A DNA stretch of 43,020 bases from the NCBI GenBank assembly GCA_023250515.1, contig JAHFAO010000006.1, forward strand, positions 1 through 43,020, given 5' to 3'. The notes below the pieces were generated by a model. The model saw nothing but the letters and a program-made list of their open reading frames with translations, was not told the DNA's origin and searched no databases. The position numbers and the translations under genes are program-made. Shown here piece after piece: positions 1 to 9,089 of this stretch. Numbering within the stretch: position 1 is the first letter of the stretch; each line of letters opens with the position of its first letter. Source of the DNA: Deltaproteobacteria bacterium. Its GTDB lineage: Bacteria > Desulfobacterota > Binatia > UBA9968.

Positions 1-35
1 ATGAGGATCGGCAACCCGGACTGGTCAGTCGACTA

Positions 36-710
36 TTGAGCAATGCAAAGGAGCTACTGGACTCTGACCTCAGGACGTATAAGGACCTAAGACAAATCGG
101 GATGCCCTTAATGAACGCGGTTTCAAAATCACTCCCCAGGGCGTTGATCCTCCAAGCTGCAAGAGATTTGCGGCTGTTGGATAAAAGGGGGACGATCGTC
201 TGCGATACGGAGGATGAATTGTCCTTCATCATGGATCGGGCTATCCACGATATACCCTGGTTGGAACAGAGATGGATCGAGATCTATTACCAAAACGAGG
301 CCGCAAAGCTATCTTTGGATCAGCAGGCTTACCTAAAGGCCCACATTCGACCGGTCTTTTCCTTGTACGAAGTTTCGAAGGTATCCCGTGGTCGCGGCGC
401 ATGGGTAGTGGATCTATTCCGCCCAGAAGAGTTTTTCCTCGTGGATACCGGGTTGGGAATGACAGCCAAAGAAGGATATCTTTTGGCCAGCAGGATCATC
501 CACTTGAACGGACTCTATTTCACTTCTGGGGTGACTATGCCTTTTGGCCCCGAACACAAGAAGCGACTCATGAGCCACTTTGCTTCCCTGGGGCAGGAGA
601 AAGAGGGACCCGGAAGCTGGGAGAGGCTGATGCGGCATCACGCTCCATATTTGTTTATTGAGTTTAAGAAGACCGGCGTTTATGTCGAGTTTACTCCACC
701 CACTTATTAG
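36..710 (+). CDS. hypothetical protein (224 aa)
   Basis: Long ORF with TTG start; no family recognised. Confidence 0.6.
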   Translation: MSNAKELLDSDLRTYKDLRQIGMPLMNAVSKSLPRALILQAARDLRLLDKRGTIVCDTEDELSFIMDRAIHDIPWLEQRWIEIYYQNEAAKLSLDQQAYLKAHIRPVFSLYEVSKVSRGRGAWVVDLFRPEEFFLVDTGLGMTAKEGYLLASRIIHLNGLYFTSGVTMPFGPEHKKRLMSHFASLGQEKEGPGSWERLMRHHAPYLFIEFKKTGVYVEFTPPTY

Positions 711-983
711 CCACGTGCCGTAGGGGCAAGATTACCGTTCTTGGGCCGACCTAAATGAGTGCCAAGCCAACTGGTAGAGTCCCCTGAGGCCTTGATGTGG
801 CTCAAGAGCCAAACTTAGACTCTGCGATGACGCTGCGATCTCCATGGAAGGATCAGCGGCGCTTTGGCCCTGTCCATGGTCGCGTTTATTATGGTCTTTC
901 AGCGATTCTACGCGATAAGACTTGGCCTGACAAGGATTTTTTGGAAGGTCAAAAGGCTTGAAATGGGGGCCTTTTTGAGCCCT

Positions 984-1427
984 CTAACAGTAGGGCTTAT
1001 CAGCGTCAGCCCTGGTCGTTGGGAAAAGGGCAGCTTTTAGGCTGGCCTCCAAGTCGAGTGGGATTCTGGTTATATGTCCCTCTCCATCTACGCAGGCGTG
1101 CTTGGTCCATCCCGAAGCTATGCGGGATTCATCCTCTTTCCGGTATATTTTATAGTGAAAACTGAGAGAGGCTCGACCTAGAGAAGTGAGGTTGGTCTCG
1201 ATGATGATTGCTTCGTCGTAACGAGCGGGCCTGAAATAGCGGCATGAGACCTCGATGACTGGGAAACGCAGCCCTTTTTCCTCGATAGAAATATAGGGCA
1301 AGCCGATCTGGCGGAGGAGTTCTGTCCTCCCCATCTCAAACCACCTAAGGTAGTTGGCATAATAGGCCACACCCATCTGGTCTGTATCACCATAGATCAC
1401 GCGGTATGGGGTTAGGCTCTTTTCCAT
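984..1427 (-). CDS. YbgC/4-hydroxybenzoyl-CoA thioesterase-like hotdog-fold acyl-CoA thioesterase
   Basis: YRVIYGDTDQMGVAYYANYLRWFEMGR hotdog thioesterase signature. Confidence 0.9.
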   Translation of the reverse strand: MEKSLTPYRVIYGDTDQMGVAYYANYLRWFEMGRTELLRQIGLPYISIEEKGLRFPVIEVSCRYFRPARYDEAIIIETNLTSLGRASLSFHYKIYRKEDESRIASGWTKHACVDGEGHITRIPLDLEASLKAALFPTTRADADKPYC

Positions 1428-1506
1428 TTTTCTCCTGTAGCGAGAACCATTGTTCTTTTATCTTTTTTCCTCGCTCGGGGCAATTGCCTCTCGCGAAAGA
1501 ACCGGA

Positions 1507-1544
1507 CGCCAAGAACCGGAGCTGTCGCCAAGAACCGGAGCTTG
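1507..1544. repeat. 19-bp tandem duplication (CGCCAAGAACCGGAGCTgt / CGCCAAGAACCGGAGCTtg)
   Basis: Two adjacent near-identical 19-bp units read directly. Confidence 0.8.
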
Positions 1545-1620
1545 ACACCGCGTCGATACTTGGCTATTTTCCGATGACTATCTTAGTTAGGATCAGGATC
1601 AGTCGGAGAAGGAGGATCAG

Positions 1621-1998
1621 ATGAAAAGGCTACAGCTATTTACCGTAGTTGCATTTGTTATATTCTATTTCCTGAGTACTGGCTTTGCCCAAGAAGAGAA
1701 GAAAGCAAAAGAGGAAAGGAAAGCCAAGAAAACGGCAGAGGTGGAGGCTGTTATCAGCGGAGTAGGTCAACGCACTGTTACCTTCCAGTATGAGCGGAAG
1801 GGAAAGGTTCGTGAGGAAGTGGTTGGGATTGATGACAAAACTTATATCGAAAGGGTATCAAGAGAAAAGGTCACGTTGAAGGATTTAAAAGAAGGGGACA
1901 AGGTCTATCTAAGATACGAACCGGATGCCTATACACCGGCTCTGTCTGTTCAGGTGGTCGGTAAGGGAGAGGTGCAAAAGGCAGGTGGAGGAGATTAG
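1621..1998 (+). CDS. small secreted hypothetical protein
   Basis: N-terminal signal peptide MKRLQLFTVVAFVIFYFLSTGFAQ, then charged region and beta-rich domain; GGAGAAGGAGG-like RBS upstream. Confidence 0.7.
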   Translation: MKRLQLFTVVAFVIFYFLSTGFAQEEKKAKEERKAKKTAEVEAVISGVGQRTVTFQYERKGKVREEVVGIDDKTYIERVSREKVTLKDLKEGDKVYLRYEPDAYTPALSVQVVGKGEVQKAGGGD

Positions 1999-2897
1999 GA
2001 GCGGTAGAAATCCCACCGGTCTCCGCTTATCACCTCTAGGTTGAGAGAATCCTCTTCTCTCAGAACCCGAAAGGAGACTCGCTCTCCCGGCTTCTTTTTC
2101 CAGATCTCGCGATAAAGCTCAGGACGGGAGCGGATCTCCTTTTTTTCCACTCCAATAATGATGTCCCCCTCACGCAGTCCGCTTATTTCTGCAGGCCCTC
2201 CGGGGACCACCCCCGCAATCACGATATGACCTGCAAAGGACTGGGGGTAAAAACCCAGCCATGGCCGCCGCGGGCGGCTCCTTACCCGTCCGAAATCTTT
2301 TAGCTCCTGCTGGTTTTGCACATAGTATTCCATGGGAATGGCCAGAGAAAATTTTCCAACCTCATTTAGGTTGAGCGAAACCACACCCACCATTTGCCCT
2401 TTAAAGTCTGCCAGGGTTCCACCCCCGAAGCCGGGATTGAAGGCGTTGAGCCGGATCGTTTTCTCTAGCAGGTATTCCCAATGACCGTCATAGCTTTCCA
2501 TTGAAGTTACGTAGCCACCGCTCACTCTCCTTCCGGTCTCTCCACTGCTCGCGACAATCAGAGCGGGCTGACCAAGCGATAGTGCATCTGGGGGAGCCGG
2601 TCGCATAAAGGGTAAGTTTCGGCCCGAGATCTTGACCAGGGCCAAGCCCGTTTCAAAGTCCTGAGCCGCTAATTCACCTGGAAGCTGCTCGCCGTCCGCC
2701 AAGGTGACTGTTATCGACTCGGCTCCTAAGGTTATGTAATGAACTGTAAGGATATACCCCCCAGGGTCGACAATCGTTCCGGAACCCGTCCGTTCTGATC
2801 CTAGGTTGCGAGTGGAAGGATGGCTTTCCGGGATGGTTACCCGGAGATCCACAGTGGTCGGAAGGATGGCATGAATCAAACCGAGGTGGGCATTCAA
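1995..2897 (-). CDS. HtrA/DegP-like trypsin-fold protein with C-terminal PDZ domain; catalytic triad apparently lost
   Basis: GSGTIVDPGGYILT, GLALVKI, FNPGFGGGTLADFKGQMVGV and PDZ (WLGFYPQ...VVPGGPAEISGLREGDIIIGV) align with HtrA by eye. Confidence 0.85.
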   Translation of the reverse strand: MNAHLGLIHAILPTTVDLRVTIPESHPSTRNLGSERTGSGTIVDPGGYILTVHYITLGAESITVTLADGEQLPGELAAQDFETGLALVKISGRNLPFMRPAPPDALSLGQPALIVASSGETGRRVSGGYVTSMESYDGHWEYLLEKTIRLNAFNPGFGGGTLADFKGQMVGVVSLNLNEVGKFSLAIPMEYYVQNQQELKDFGRVRSRPRRPWLGFYPQSFAGHIVIAGVVPGGPAEISGLREGDIIIGVEKKEIRSRPELYREIWKKKPGERVSFRVLREEDSLNLEVISGDRWDFYRS

Positions 2898-3946
2898 GGA
2901 ACTGTACCCTCCCTTGCGGTGTCATCCATCTGCTGAGATCTCAACATAGATCCTTCGAGATGAAACTTTCCTTGCCAGCTGTCTCTGGCCTCAAGTTCCT
3001 CCTGGATGGCGTTGAGCATGGCGGTCTTGTTTGTGGACCAGTCTGGAGCGACGGTTAGTTCTCGATAGGTCTCTCCGGTTAGACGATGAATCACAATCTC
3101 CGGCGTAAGGAGCTCGAGAAAATCGACGAGCAGCGAGATATAGGCGTCCCGGCTGAGGAGGGTAAAGGCCCCAGAGCGGAATATTTTCTCGAGGACCGTG
3201 TTTTTGATGACATGGAGGTTGTGGAGTTTGACCCCGTCTATTCCCATGCGGTTAAGAAAAACGGGGGTTTGCAGGATCTCTTCATGGCTCTCGCCAGGAA
3301 AACCAAGAATCAAGTGCGCACAAAGACGGAGCCCTCTTGCCTTGCTCCTCTCGACCGCATCAATGAATTCTCTTAGGCCGTGTCCACGGTTGACCCATTG
3401 AAGGGTTTTGTCATGCATCGATTCCAGTCCGAGCTCCAGCCAGACATAAGTGCGACGGGAGATATCGGCGATTAGATCCAACACCTCCTCGGGGACGCAG
3501 TCAGGACGGGTGGCGATAGAGAGACCAACAACGCCGGGAAAGTCGAGCGCCTCTCGATAGATCCTCTCCAATTTGGTTATGGAGCCGTAGGTATTGGTGT
3601 AACTTTGGAAGTAGGCAATGAACTTTTCCGCTTTGTACAGTCGGCTAACTGCATCCGCCCCCTGTTCCAACTGTTCTCGGATCGACATCCCGGTACGATA
3701 TCCCCGAGGTGTATGACTTGCGTTGTTGCAATAGGTGCAGCCTCCTACAGCAACTCGGCCATCTCGGTTAGGACAGGTGAAATCCAATCTGAGGCCGACC
3801 TTATGAACCCGGGCGTGGAAGGTTTCTCTTAGGATGCGGTTAAACGAGTTGTAGCGTTTGCCGTGCCATTTTTCTTTTAGGAGAGGAGGAAAGTTCATAA
3901 CGCACACCAATAAGAGATGGTTAACAGAAAGACCGCCAATTCTCAA
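2894..3946 (-). CDS. TIGR01212-type (YhcC-like) radical SAM protein
   Basis: FTCPNRDGRVAVGGCTYCNNAS cluster motif; YFQSYTNTYG; VGLSIATRPDC; WLELGLES. Confidence 0.9.
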   Translation of the reverse strand: MRIGGLSVNHLLLVCVMNFPPLLKEKWHGKRYNSFNRILRETFHARVHKVGLRLDFTCPNRDGRVAVGGCTYCNNASHTPRGYRTGMSIREQLEQGADAVSRLYKAEKFIAYFQSYTNTYGSITKLERIYREALDFPGVVGLSIATRPDCVPEEVLDLIADISRRTYVWLELGLESMHDKTLQWVNRGHGLREFIDAVERSKARGLRLCAHLILGFPGESHEEILQTPVFLNRMGIDGVKLHNLHVIKNTVLEKIFRSGAFTLLSRDAYISLLVDFLELLTPEIVIHRLTGETYRELTVAPDWSTNKTAMLNAIQEELEARDSWQGKFHLEGSMLRSQQMDDTAREGTVP

Positions 3947-4343
3947 GAGTGCTTGCGCTCATCGTCAACAAGTGTGGTCTTTCCTCGGGAAGAAAGCCTT
4001 CCGGCCTGAGTCAATAGGCCTCTGCCTTGAGGACCACCACCCTTTCCCCTTCGAGTGATTATTCCAACGGCTCGGGCCTGCTCCAGCCTCCTCGTCCCTG
4101 TGCCTCAGCCCTTCAGGCTTCCTTCCCTCGGAGACCTTACAGTACTCCCAGACGGAGGGGGGCCTGTCCCGAAGCAGGGGAGACGTCCGACACTGAACTA
4201 ACTCAGAGGGGACGGGCAGATCAGGTTAAGTAGCTGGGGGCAGAGGAGCAGAGGCCCATCGGCTCCCGCTGAGGGGCAGGTTCCCTCCGCTTCACCTTGC
4301 AACCACAATTTTCGCAGTAGAGCCGAGTGCTCGTCCTCAAGCT

Positions 4344-5726
4344 TTACTTTTTTGCTCTACTCGGCGGAGGACTCTCCTTTTTTTCCTCTTCGAAGAAGTC
4401 GGGTAGCTGCTTGTTAATCTGCTTATAAGAGAATTCCTCGATGGTGTATACTGCTTGGCTATCCTCTCGTCTTGCGTAATGCTCTTCGCCAGTTTTGTTT
4501 CCCAGCAGTAGGGTTCCCAGATTTTTTCCGTCCTTTCCATCGAGAGAGATTTTGAGAGAGGGGGAGTCAAGACCATACTTTTTTATGTCTTTGGGTTCGT
4601 CTTCGGCAAATCCCTTTGCCCTGAGACTGCGTAGTGCTGTCAGATAATCAACCACCGCCCCTTGTTTGGCCTTGCCTGTCTTCGGCGCCTCCAGCTTCCA
4701 TTCTTCTTTTTCACCTTTGGTCAGGATCAACAATTCCTTTGGGGTCTGGATTTGCACCTTGGTGACCTTGTCAGAGGGGAAAGAGAGAATTTCTTTGTCT
4801 CTAAGAGCGATCAGGTCCTTGTCGAGCCCTTTCAAAACATTCTCATGAACGGTGTAGATGGTTCCTTTGGAATCTAGGACAAGATAGACTTCATCCTTTC
4901 CTTCCTTCTTATTCCCAACGAGGATCTCCCGTTGCCCCTCTTTCTCTCCCATAAAAGCGGTGACCCGGAGACGTGGTTTGTCCAGGCCGTATTTTTTCAG
5001 GTCCGAAGGTGAAGCTTCAAGAAAATCTCTGGCTGACAGGTTACGGATGGTCGAAAGGATCCCTTTGATCTCCGTCCGGTCTGCCCGGTAGGGCTTAGGT
5101 TTGTCGATAAACCAGTCCTCCTCCTTTTTGATCAGGGCAAATTCACCTTTAGTCCCTTTGAGGACCAACTGCTTTACCATGTCGTCTTTGAATTCTATGA
5201 TTTTCTTGTCTCTGAAATCGTGGAGTTTCTTCTCAAGACCCGATAGCAGCGAGGCATCCGTCAAAAGGACACCCGTTGCACCCTCCCGCCTGGCGTAAGC
5301 GGAGTTTCCGACCGGCGTTTTTGCTCCGACGAGGATCGAGGGAAGGGTGATGCCGTTCTTTAGGGTGATCAAAACCTTGGTCTCAGGTTTGTCGAGTCCG
5401 AAGTTTTTGAGATCTTCCTGGCTAGGTTTTTCCTCGACGGTCCTCTTGACCTCGATCGTGTTGAGAGTGGAAAGGATGCTGCTGATGGTGGATTCATCCG
5501 CAGCCGCTTGCAAGGGTTGGGTCATCTGCCATTTCCCTGAAGCCTCTTTTTTGAGCCGGATCTCTTGTTGGGGGTAACTGAGGATGATGCTTTCGACTTC
5601 ATCCTCCTTGAAATTGAGTAGTTTTTCTGTTTTCTCCTTCCCTGCTTTTTTGAGCTCGAAAAAGTAAAGATAAGCGCCGAGTAGAATAAAGATAACTGTT
5701 AACAGCAGGGTATTGCGAAGGCGCAC
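4344..5726 (-). CDS. DUF4340 domain-containing membrane-anchored protein
   Basis: N-terminal TM segment; three iterated units with (Y/F)GLD(K/S)P and VG/LGNK signatures; directly follows the GldG-like gene. Confidence 0.85.
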   Translation of the reverse strand: MRLRNTLLLTVIFILLGAYLYFFELKKAGKEKTEKLLNFKEDEVESIILSYPQQEIRLKKEASGKWQMTQPLQAAADESTISSILSTLNTIEVKRTVEEKPSQEDLKNFGLDKPETKVLITLKNGITLPSILVGAKTPVGNSAYARREGATGVLLTDASLLSGLEKKLHDFRDKKIIEFKDDMVKQLVLKGTKGEFALIKKEEDWFIDKPKPYRADRTEIKGILSTIRNLSARDFLEASPSDLKKYGLDKPRLRVTAFMGEKEGQREILVGNKKEGKDEVYLVLDSKGTIYTVHENVLKGLDKDLIALRDKEILSFPSDKVTKVQIQTPKELLILTKGEKEEWKLEAPKTGKAKQGAVVDYLTALRSLRAKGFAEDEPKDIKKYGLDSPSLKISLDGKDGKNLGTLLLGNKTGEEHYARREDSQAVYTIEEFSYKQINKQLPDFFEEEKKESPPPSRAKK

Positions 5727-5729
5727 CTC

Positions 5730-7271
5730 CTATCTCCTCTTCCACCATACGGCCAGGCCGATGATGAGGAGGATCTCTGGCAAAATTAGGAAGGATAGAT
5801 AAAAGACCACGTTGCCTTCTTTCTCCGTGAGTTGGACCCTTGAGGATCGGATCGAGCGGGGACGGATGGAGATCAGTTCCTCTTGCCCGACGAGCCAGTT
5901 GACGACATTGACGAAGAAGTCTCGATTAAAGAAGATGTTGATAAATCGATTGTTGGCGAACCCGGAAGTTCCTAAGACCACGATCTTAGCGTCGCCATCC
6001 TTCTCAATGCCAATTTTCTTTAGATTTGCCGTCACCGCGACAGCAATCGATACCGGCCCCTTTTTGTCCTCCGGTCCAAGAGAAGCCTTTCCCTGCTTGA
6101 ATACTCCCTCTAGGTCTTTTTCTGCCCAACTTGTTGGGCTTGTCTTGGCCAAGGAAGTTACTTCCAGTCCGTCCTTGGATGAACTGGCGGCATCCACGGA
6201 GCGGACCATAGGGAAAATGGTCCGCTCCTTAAACTCTCGGGTGATTGGATGCGTAGGACTGTAAGTGTTGGCGATTGGCTCTACTCCAAGGGAGGGCCCG
6301 GCAAAGAGCCGGATTACCTGATCCACTACGATGTCATCTCCAACCTCCACCCCCCAACCCTTGAGAAAGTTTTTGAGAGTTTCACCGCCCGGTGAGGGGA
6401 GCAAGACCAAAAGCCTTCCACCGCCCTTCGCGTAGTTCTCGATTGCCTGGACCTCATGATCCAGAAGGGGTTTTTGCGGGTTGGCAATGACCAGCAGGGA
6501 GGCTTCCCCGGGGATTCTCTCTAGGGTGGAAAGCAGAAGCTCCTTGATCTGATAGTTCTCATTTTCAAGCGCCTCCTTCGCTGCGGCATATCCTTGGGTA
6601 TTTTGGCGGTCATCTGTGCTGGGTTCCCCATGGCCCGTCAAAAAGTACACGTTTTTTTTGCTTACCTTGGTGAGCTTGACAATGGCGTTCGTGACAGCCT
6701 CTTCGCTGGTATCCGTGATGTTCGTGGACTCTTTGCCATAGCGGATATGGAGGGTGTTGAGCTGCTGGATCTTGTACTGCTTAGCCATCTCGGGGTGGCG
6801 GTCCGGATCGATGGGGTAGAACTTGATCCTGGGAGAATGATACGTGTAACTCTTGATCAGATCCGAAACCCTGGGATTTTCTCCTCTTTCGAAAAAACCA
6901 TAAATCTGAAGATCCTGCTTGAGTTGCCCGAGGACCTTAGTCGATTGTGACGACAGGCTGAAGACCTTGGCTTCCGTCAGGTCCCAGCGGCGGTGATAAC
7001 GGGTGTTGATGAAGTTTAGCATGATGAGAATACCCACAAAGAGCAGGGAATAAAATGCCGAATGCAGTCCGAAGCGAGTGGAGCGCCGACGTAAGGAGCC
7101 GGCTAGACTGCCGCCCTGGGTGTAGAGGTACGTGAGGAGAGATAGGATGCCGAGTCCAAGATGGATGAGGACGTAGGGATCCCGGATGTTGCCGGTGAAA
7201 AGGTAGGCGACCAGTCCGAAAAGGGTGAGGACGATGCCCGAGAGACCCGAGATCTGAAAATACTTGCTCAC
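5730..7271 (-). CDS. GldG-family ABC transporter auxiliary protein
   Basis: YFLTGHGEPSTDDRQNTQGYAAAKEALENENYQIKELLL, N- and C-terminal TM helices; next to GldF/GldA-like genes. Confidence 0.85.
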   Translation of the reverse strand: MSKYFQISGLSGIVLTLFGLVAYLFTGNIRDPYVLIHLGLGILSLLTYLYTQGGSLAGSLRRRSTRFGLHSAFYSLLFVGILIMLNFINTRYHRRWDLTEAKVFSLSSQSTKVLGQLKQDLQIYGFFERGENPRVSDLIKSYTYHSPRIKFYPIDPDRHPEMAKQYKIQQLNTLHIRYGKESTNITDTSEEAVTNAIVKLTKVSKKNVYFLTGHGEPSTDDRQNTQGYAAAKEALENENYQIKELLLSTLERIPGEASLLVIANPQKPLLDHEVQAIENYAKGGGRLLVLLPSPGGETLKNFLKGWGVEVGDDIVVDQVIRLFAGPSLGVEPIANTYSPTHPITREFKERTIFPMVRSVDAASSSKDGLEVTSLAKTSPTSWAEKDLEGVFKQGKASLGPEDKKGPVSIAVAVTANLKKIGIEKDGDAKIVVLGTSGFANNRFINIFFNRDFFVNVVNWLVGQEELISIRPRSIRSSRVQLTEKEGNVVFYLSFLILPEILLIIGLAVWWKRR

Positions 7272-8057
7272 TTATTTACTCCAGCGGGAGGCCTCCACGC
7301 AACGGTGGGTGAGAAAGAGACTCAAAACGATTAGGGTCAAAAAATAAACGAGGTTCTTGGTATCGATAAGCCCTTTGGCCATTTCGGTGAAGTGCTCAAT
7401 AACCGAGAGGTATTTCAGGACTGCACCCAGGACGGCCCCGGTCGTCTCTGCGGGCCAAGACAGGACGTAGAGCATCAAAAGGACGACAAAACAGCTGACC
7501 GCGGCAACGATCTGGTTCTCGGTGAGCGACGAGGTCAAGAGCCCGACCGAGACAAAAGCCACTGCTAAAAGAAAAAGGCCCAGGTAGCCCGAGGCCAAGA
7601 TTCCCAGCTCAGGGTTCCCATAGAGGAATAGGATGGCTGGGTAAATGCCGGTCAGCAGGATCATAACCAAGATGAAAAAAAGACAGCCCAGAAATTTTCC
7701 CAGCACGATCTGGGTTACCGAAAGCGGGGAGGTCAGGAGCAACTCATAAGTCCCGTTTCTTTTTTCCTCGGCGAAGGTGCGCATGGTAATGATCGGGACC
7801 ATGATGACAAGGACGATGGCGAGGTTGTGTAAGAGGGGAGTAATCACATGTTCGTTCAGGTTTAGGTTCTGTAGGCCCTGAAAGTTTTGAAAGCTAGTGT
7901 ATAGGGTGAGGAGGTAGTTAAAGCGAAATAGGAGGTTGAAGAAAAACCATCCCCCGAGAAGGAGAAATCCCGTCAGCACCACATAGGCAATCGGAGAAAC
8001 AAAAAGCGAAAGGATTTCTTTCCTCGCGAGAATGAAGATGTTTTTCATAAGGACCAA
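7272..8057 (-). CDS. ABC-2 type transporter permease (GldF-like)
   Basis: Multi-TM; IITMRTFAEEKRNGTYELLLTSPLSVTQIVLGKFLG signature. Confidence 0.9.
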   Translation of the reverse strand: MVLMKNIFILARKEILSLFVSPIAYVVLTGFLLLGGWFFFNLLFRFNYLLTLYTSFQNFQGLQNLNLNEHVITPLLHNLAIVLVIMVPIITMRTFAEEKRNGTYELLLTSPLSVTQIVLGKFLGCLFFILVMILLTGIYPAILFLYGNPELGILASGYLGLFLLAVAFVSVGLLTSSLTENQIVAAVSCFVVLLMLYVLSWPAETTGAVLGAVLKYLSVIEHFTEMAKGLIDTKNLVYFLTLIVLSLFLTHRCVEASRWSK

Positions 8058-8794
8058 TCTACCTCTCTCTCTGGCTCCTTTTCCTCTACTTCCTTGGAGA
8101 TGTAGCGCAGGAAAACCTGCTCTAGGGTCGCGGCTTGGGTCAGCTCCTTCAAATTGTTTTCTACTACGACCCTTCCCTCGTTGATGATAACGACCTTGTT
8201 GCAGATCTGTGACACCTCGGGAAGAATGTGCGTCGAGAGAATGACGGTCCGGTCTCCGGAAAACTCTCTGATCAAATTCCGGATCTCGATGATCTGCTTC
8301 GGGTCAAGTCCTAAAGTGGGTTCGTCCAAAATTAGAACCGGAGGATTATGAATGAGGGCTTGGGCTAGTCCTACCCTTTGGCGATACCCTTTAGAAAGAT
8401 GCCTCACGAGGCGGGTGGCTACCTCCGTAAGGGAACACTTTTCTAGAACTCCCTCCAAGGCGCCCAATAATTGCCTTCTGGCCACCCCCTTAATGCGCGC
8501 CACGAACTTTAAATAAGAGCTTACAGTCATGTCATGGTAGAGAGGGGGAGTCTCAGGCAGGTAGCCTATTCGTCTGCGTACCTCGTGCGATTCCTTGTAC
8601 ACGTCAAAACCTTCAACGGTGACAGTTCCTTCGGTGGCTGGCATAAAGCCGGTGATGATCCGCATCGTCGTGGTCTTCCCTGCCCCGTTGGGGCCGAGGA
8701 ACCCGAGGATGTCTCCCTTCTGGGCGGTAAAAGAAACGTCTTGGATGGCGCGGAATTGACCGTAGTATTTTGTTAGTCGGGATACCTCGACCAT
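8045..8794 (-). CDS. ABC transporter ATP-binding protein (GldA-like)
   Basis: Walker A GPNGAGKTT, signature LSKGYRQRVGLAQAL, Walker B VLILDEPTLGLDP. Confidence 0.95.
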   Translation of the reverse strand: MVEVSRLTKYYGQFRAIQDVSFTAQKGDILGFLGPNGAGKTTTMRIITGFMPATEGTVTVEGFDVYKESHEVRRRIGYLPETPPLYHDMTVSSYLKFVARIKGVARRQLLGALEGVLEKCSLTEVATRLVRHLSKGYRQRVGLAQALIHNPPVLILDEPTLGLDPKQIIEIRNLIREFSGDRTVILSTHILPEVSQICNKVVIINEGRVVVENNLKELTQAATLEQVFLRYISKEVEEKEPEREVDWSL

Positions 8795-8862
8795 AAGATT
8801 GTCTCATCTACCCACTCTCTCTTTCTTTGTCAAGGAATACTCGGCTCTTTGTCAAAAAGTGT

Positions 8863-8894
8863 GGCAGGCATTTTCCTCGGGAAAGAAAGCCTGC
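8863..8894. repeat. nested inverted repeat GCAGGCaTTTTCCtcgGGAAAgaaaGCCTGC, partly shared with ~3981-4006
   Basis: Complementary arms read directly; TTTCCTCGGGAA(A)GAAAGCC recurs near 3981. Confidence 0.6.
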
Positions 8895-8915
8895 AGGCTT
8901 TTCCCCTCGCAGCTA

Positions 8916-8978
8916 CCAGGACTGAGTATTGGTGCCGAGGACTGAGTTGATACTCGGTCCCCAGTTCCAATATCCTGG
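8916..8978. repeat. imperfect nested inverted repeat between divergent genes (CCAGGA...TATTGG / CCAATATCCTGG with inner GGACtGAGT / ACTCgGTCC)
   Basis: Complementary arms read directly. Confidence 0.65.
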
Positions 8979-9029
8979 AAGTGGTTAAAAAATCACAAGC
9001 TTTTTCCATTCTCTCGATCATTCTCAGTC

Positions 9030-9057
9030 TTGACAATAGAGGGGAAATCACTATACT
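9030..9057 (+). promoter_or_regulatory. candidate sigma70 promoter (TTGACA-N16-TATACT) for the DUF177-rpmF-plsX-fab operon
   Basis: -35 TTGACA 9030-9035, -10 TATACT 9052-9057, 33 nt before the 9090 start codon. Confidence 0.6.
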
Positions 9058-9089
9058 GATGCCAATTTTATGGGCTGCGGAGTTGGGAG

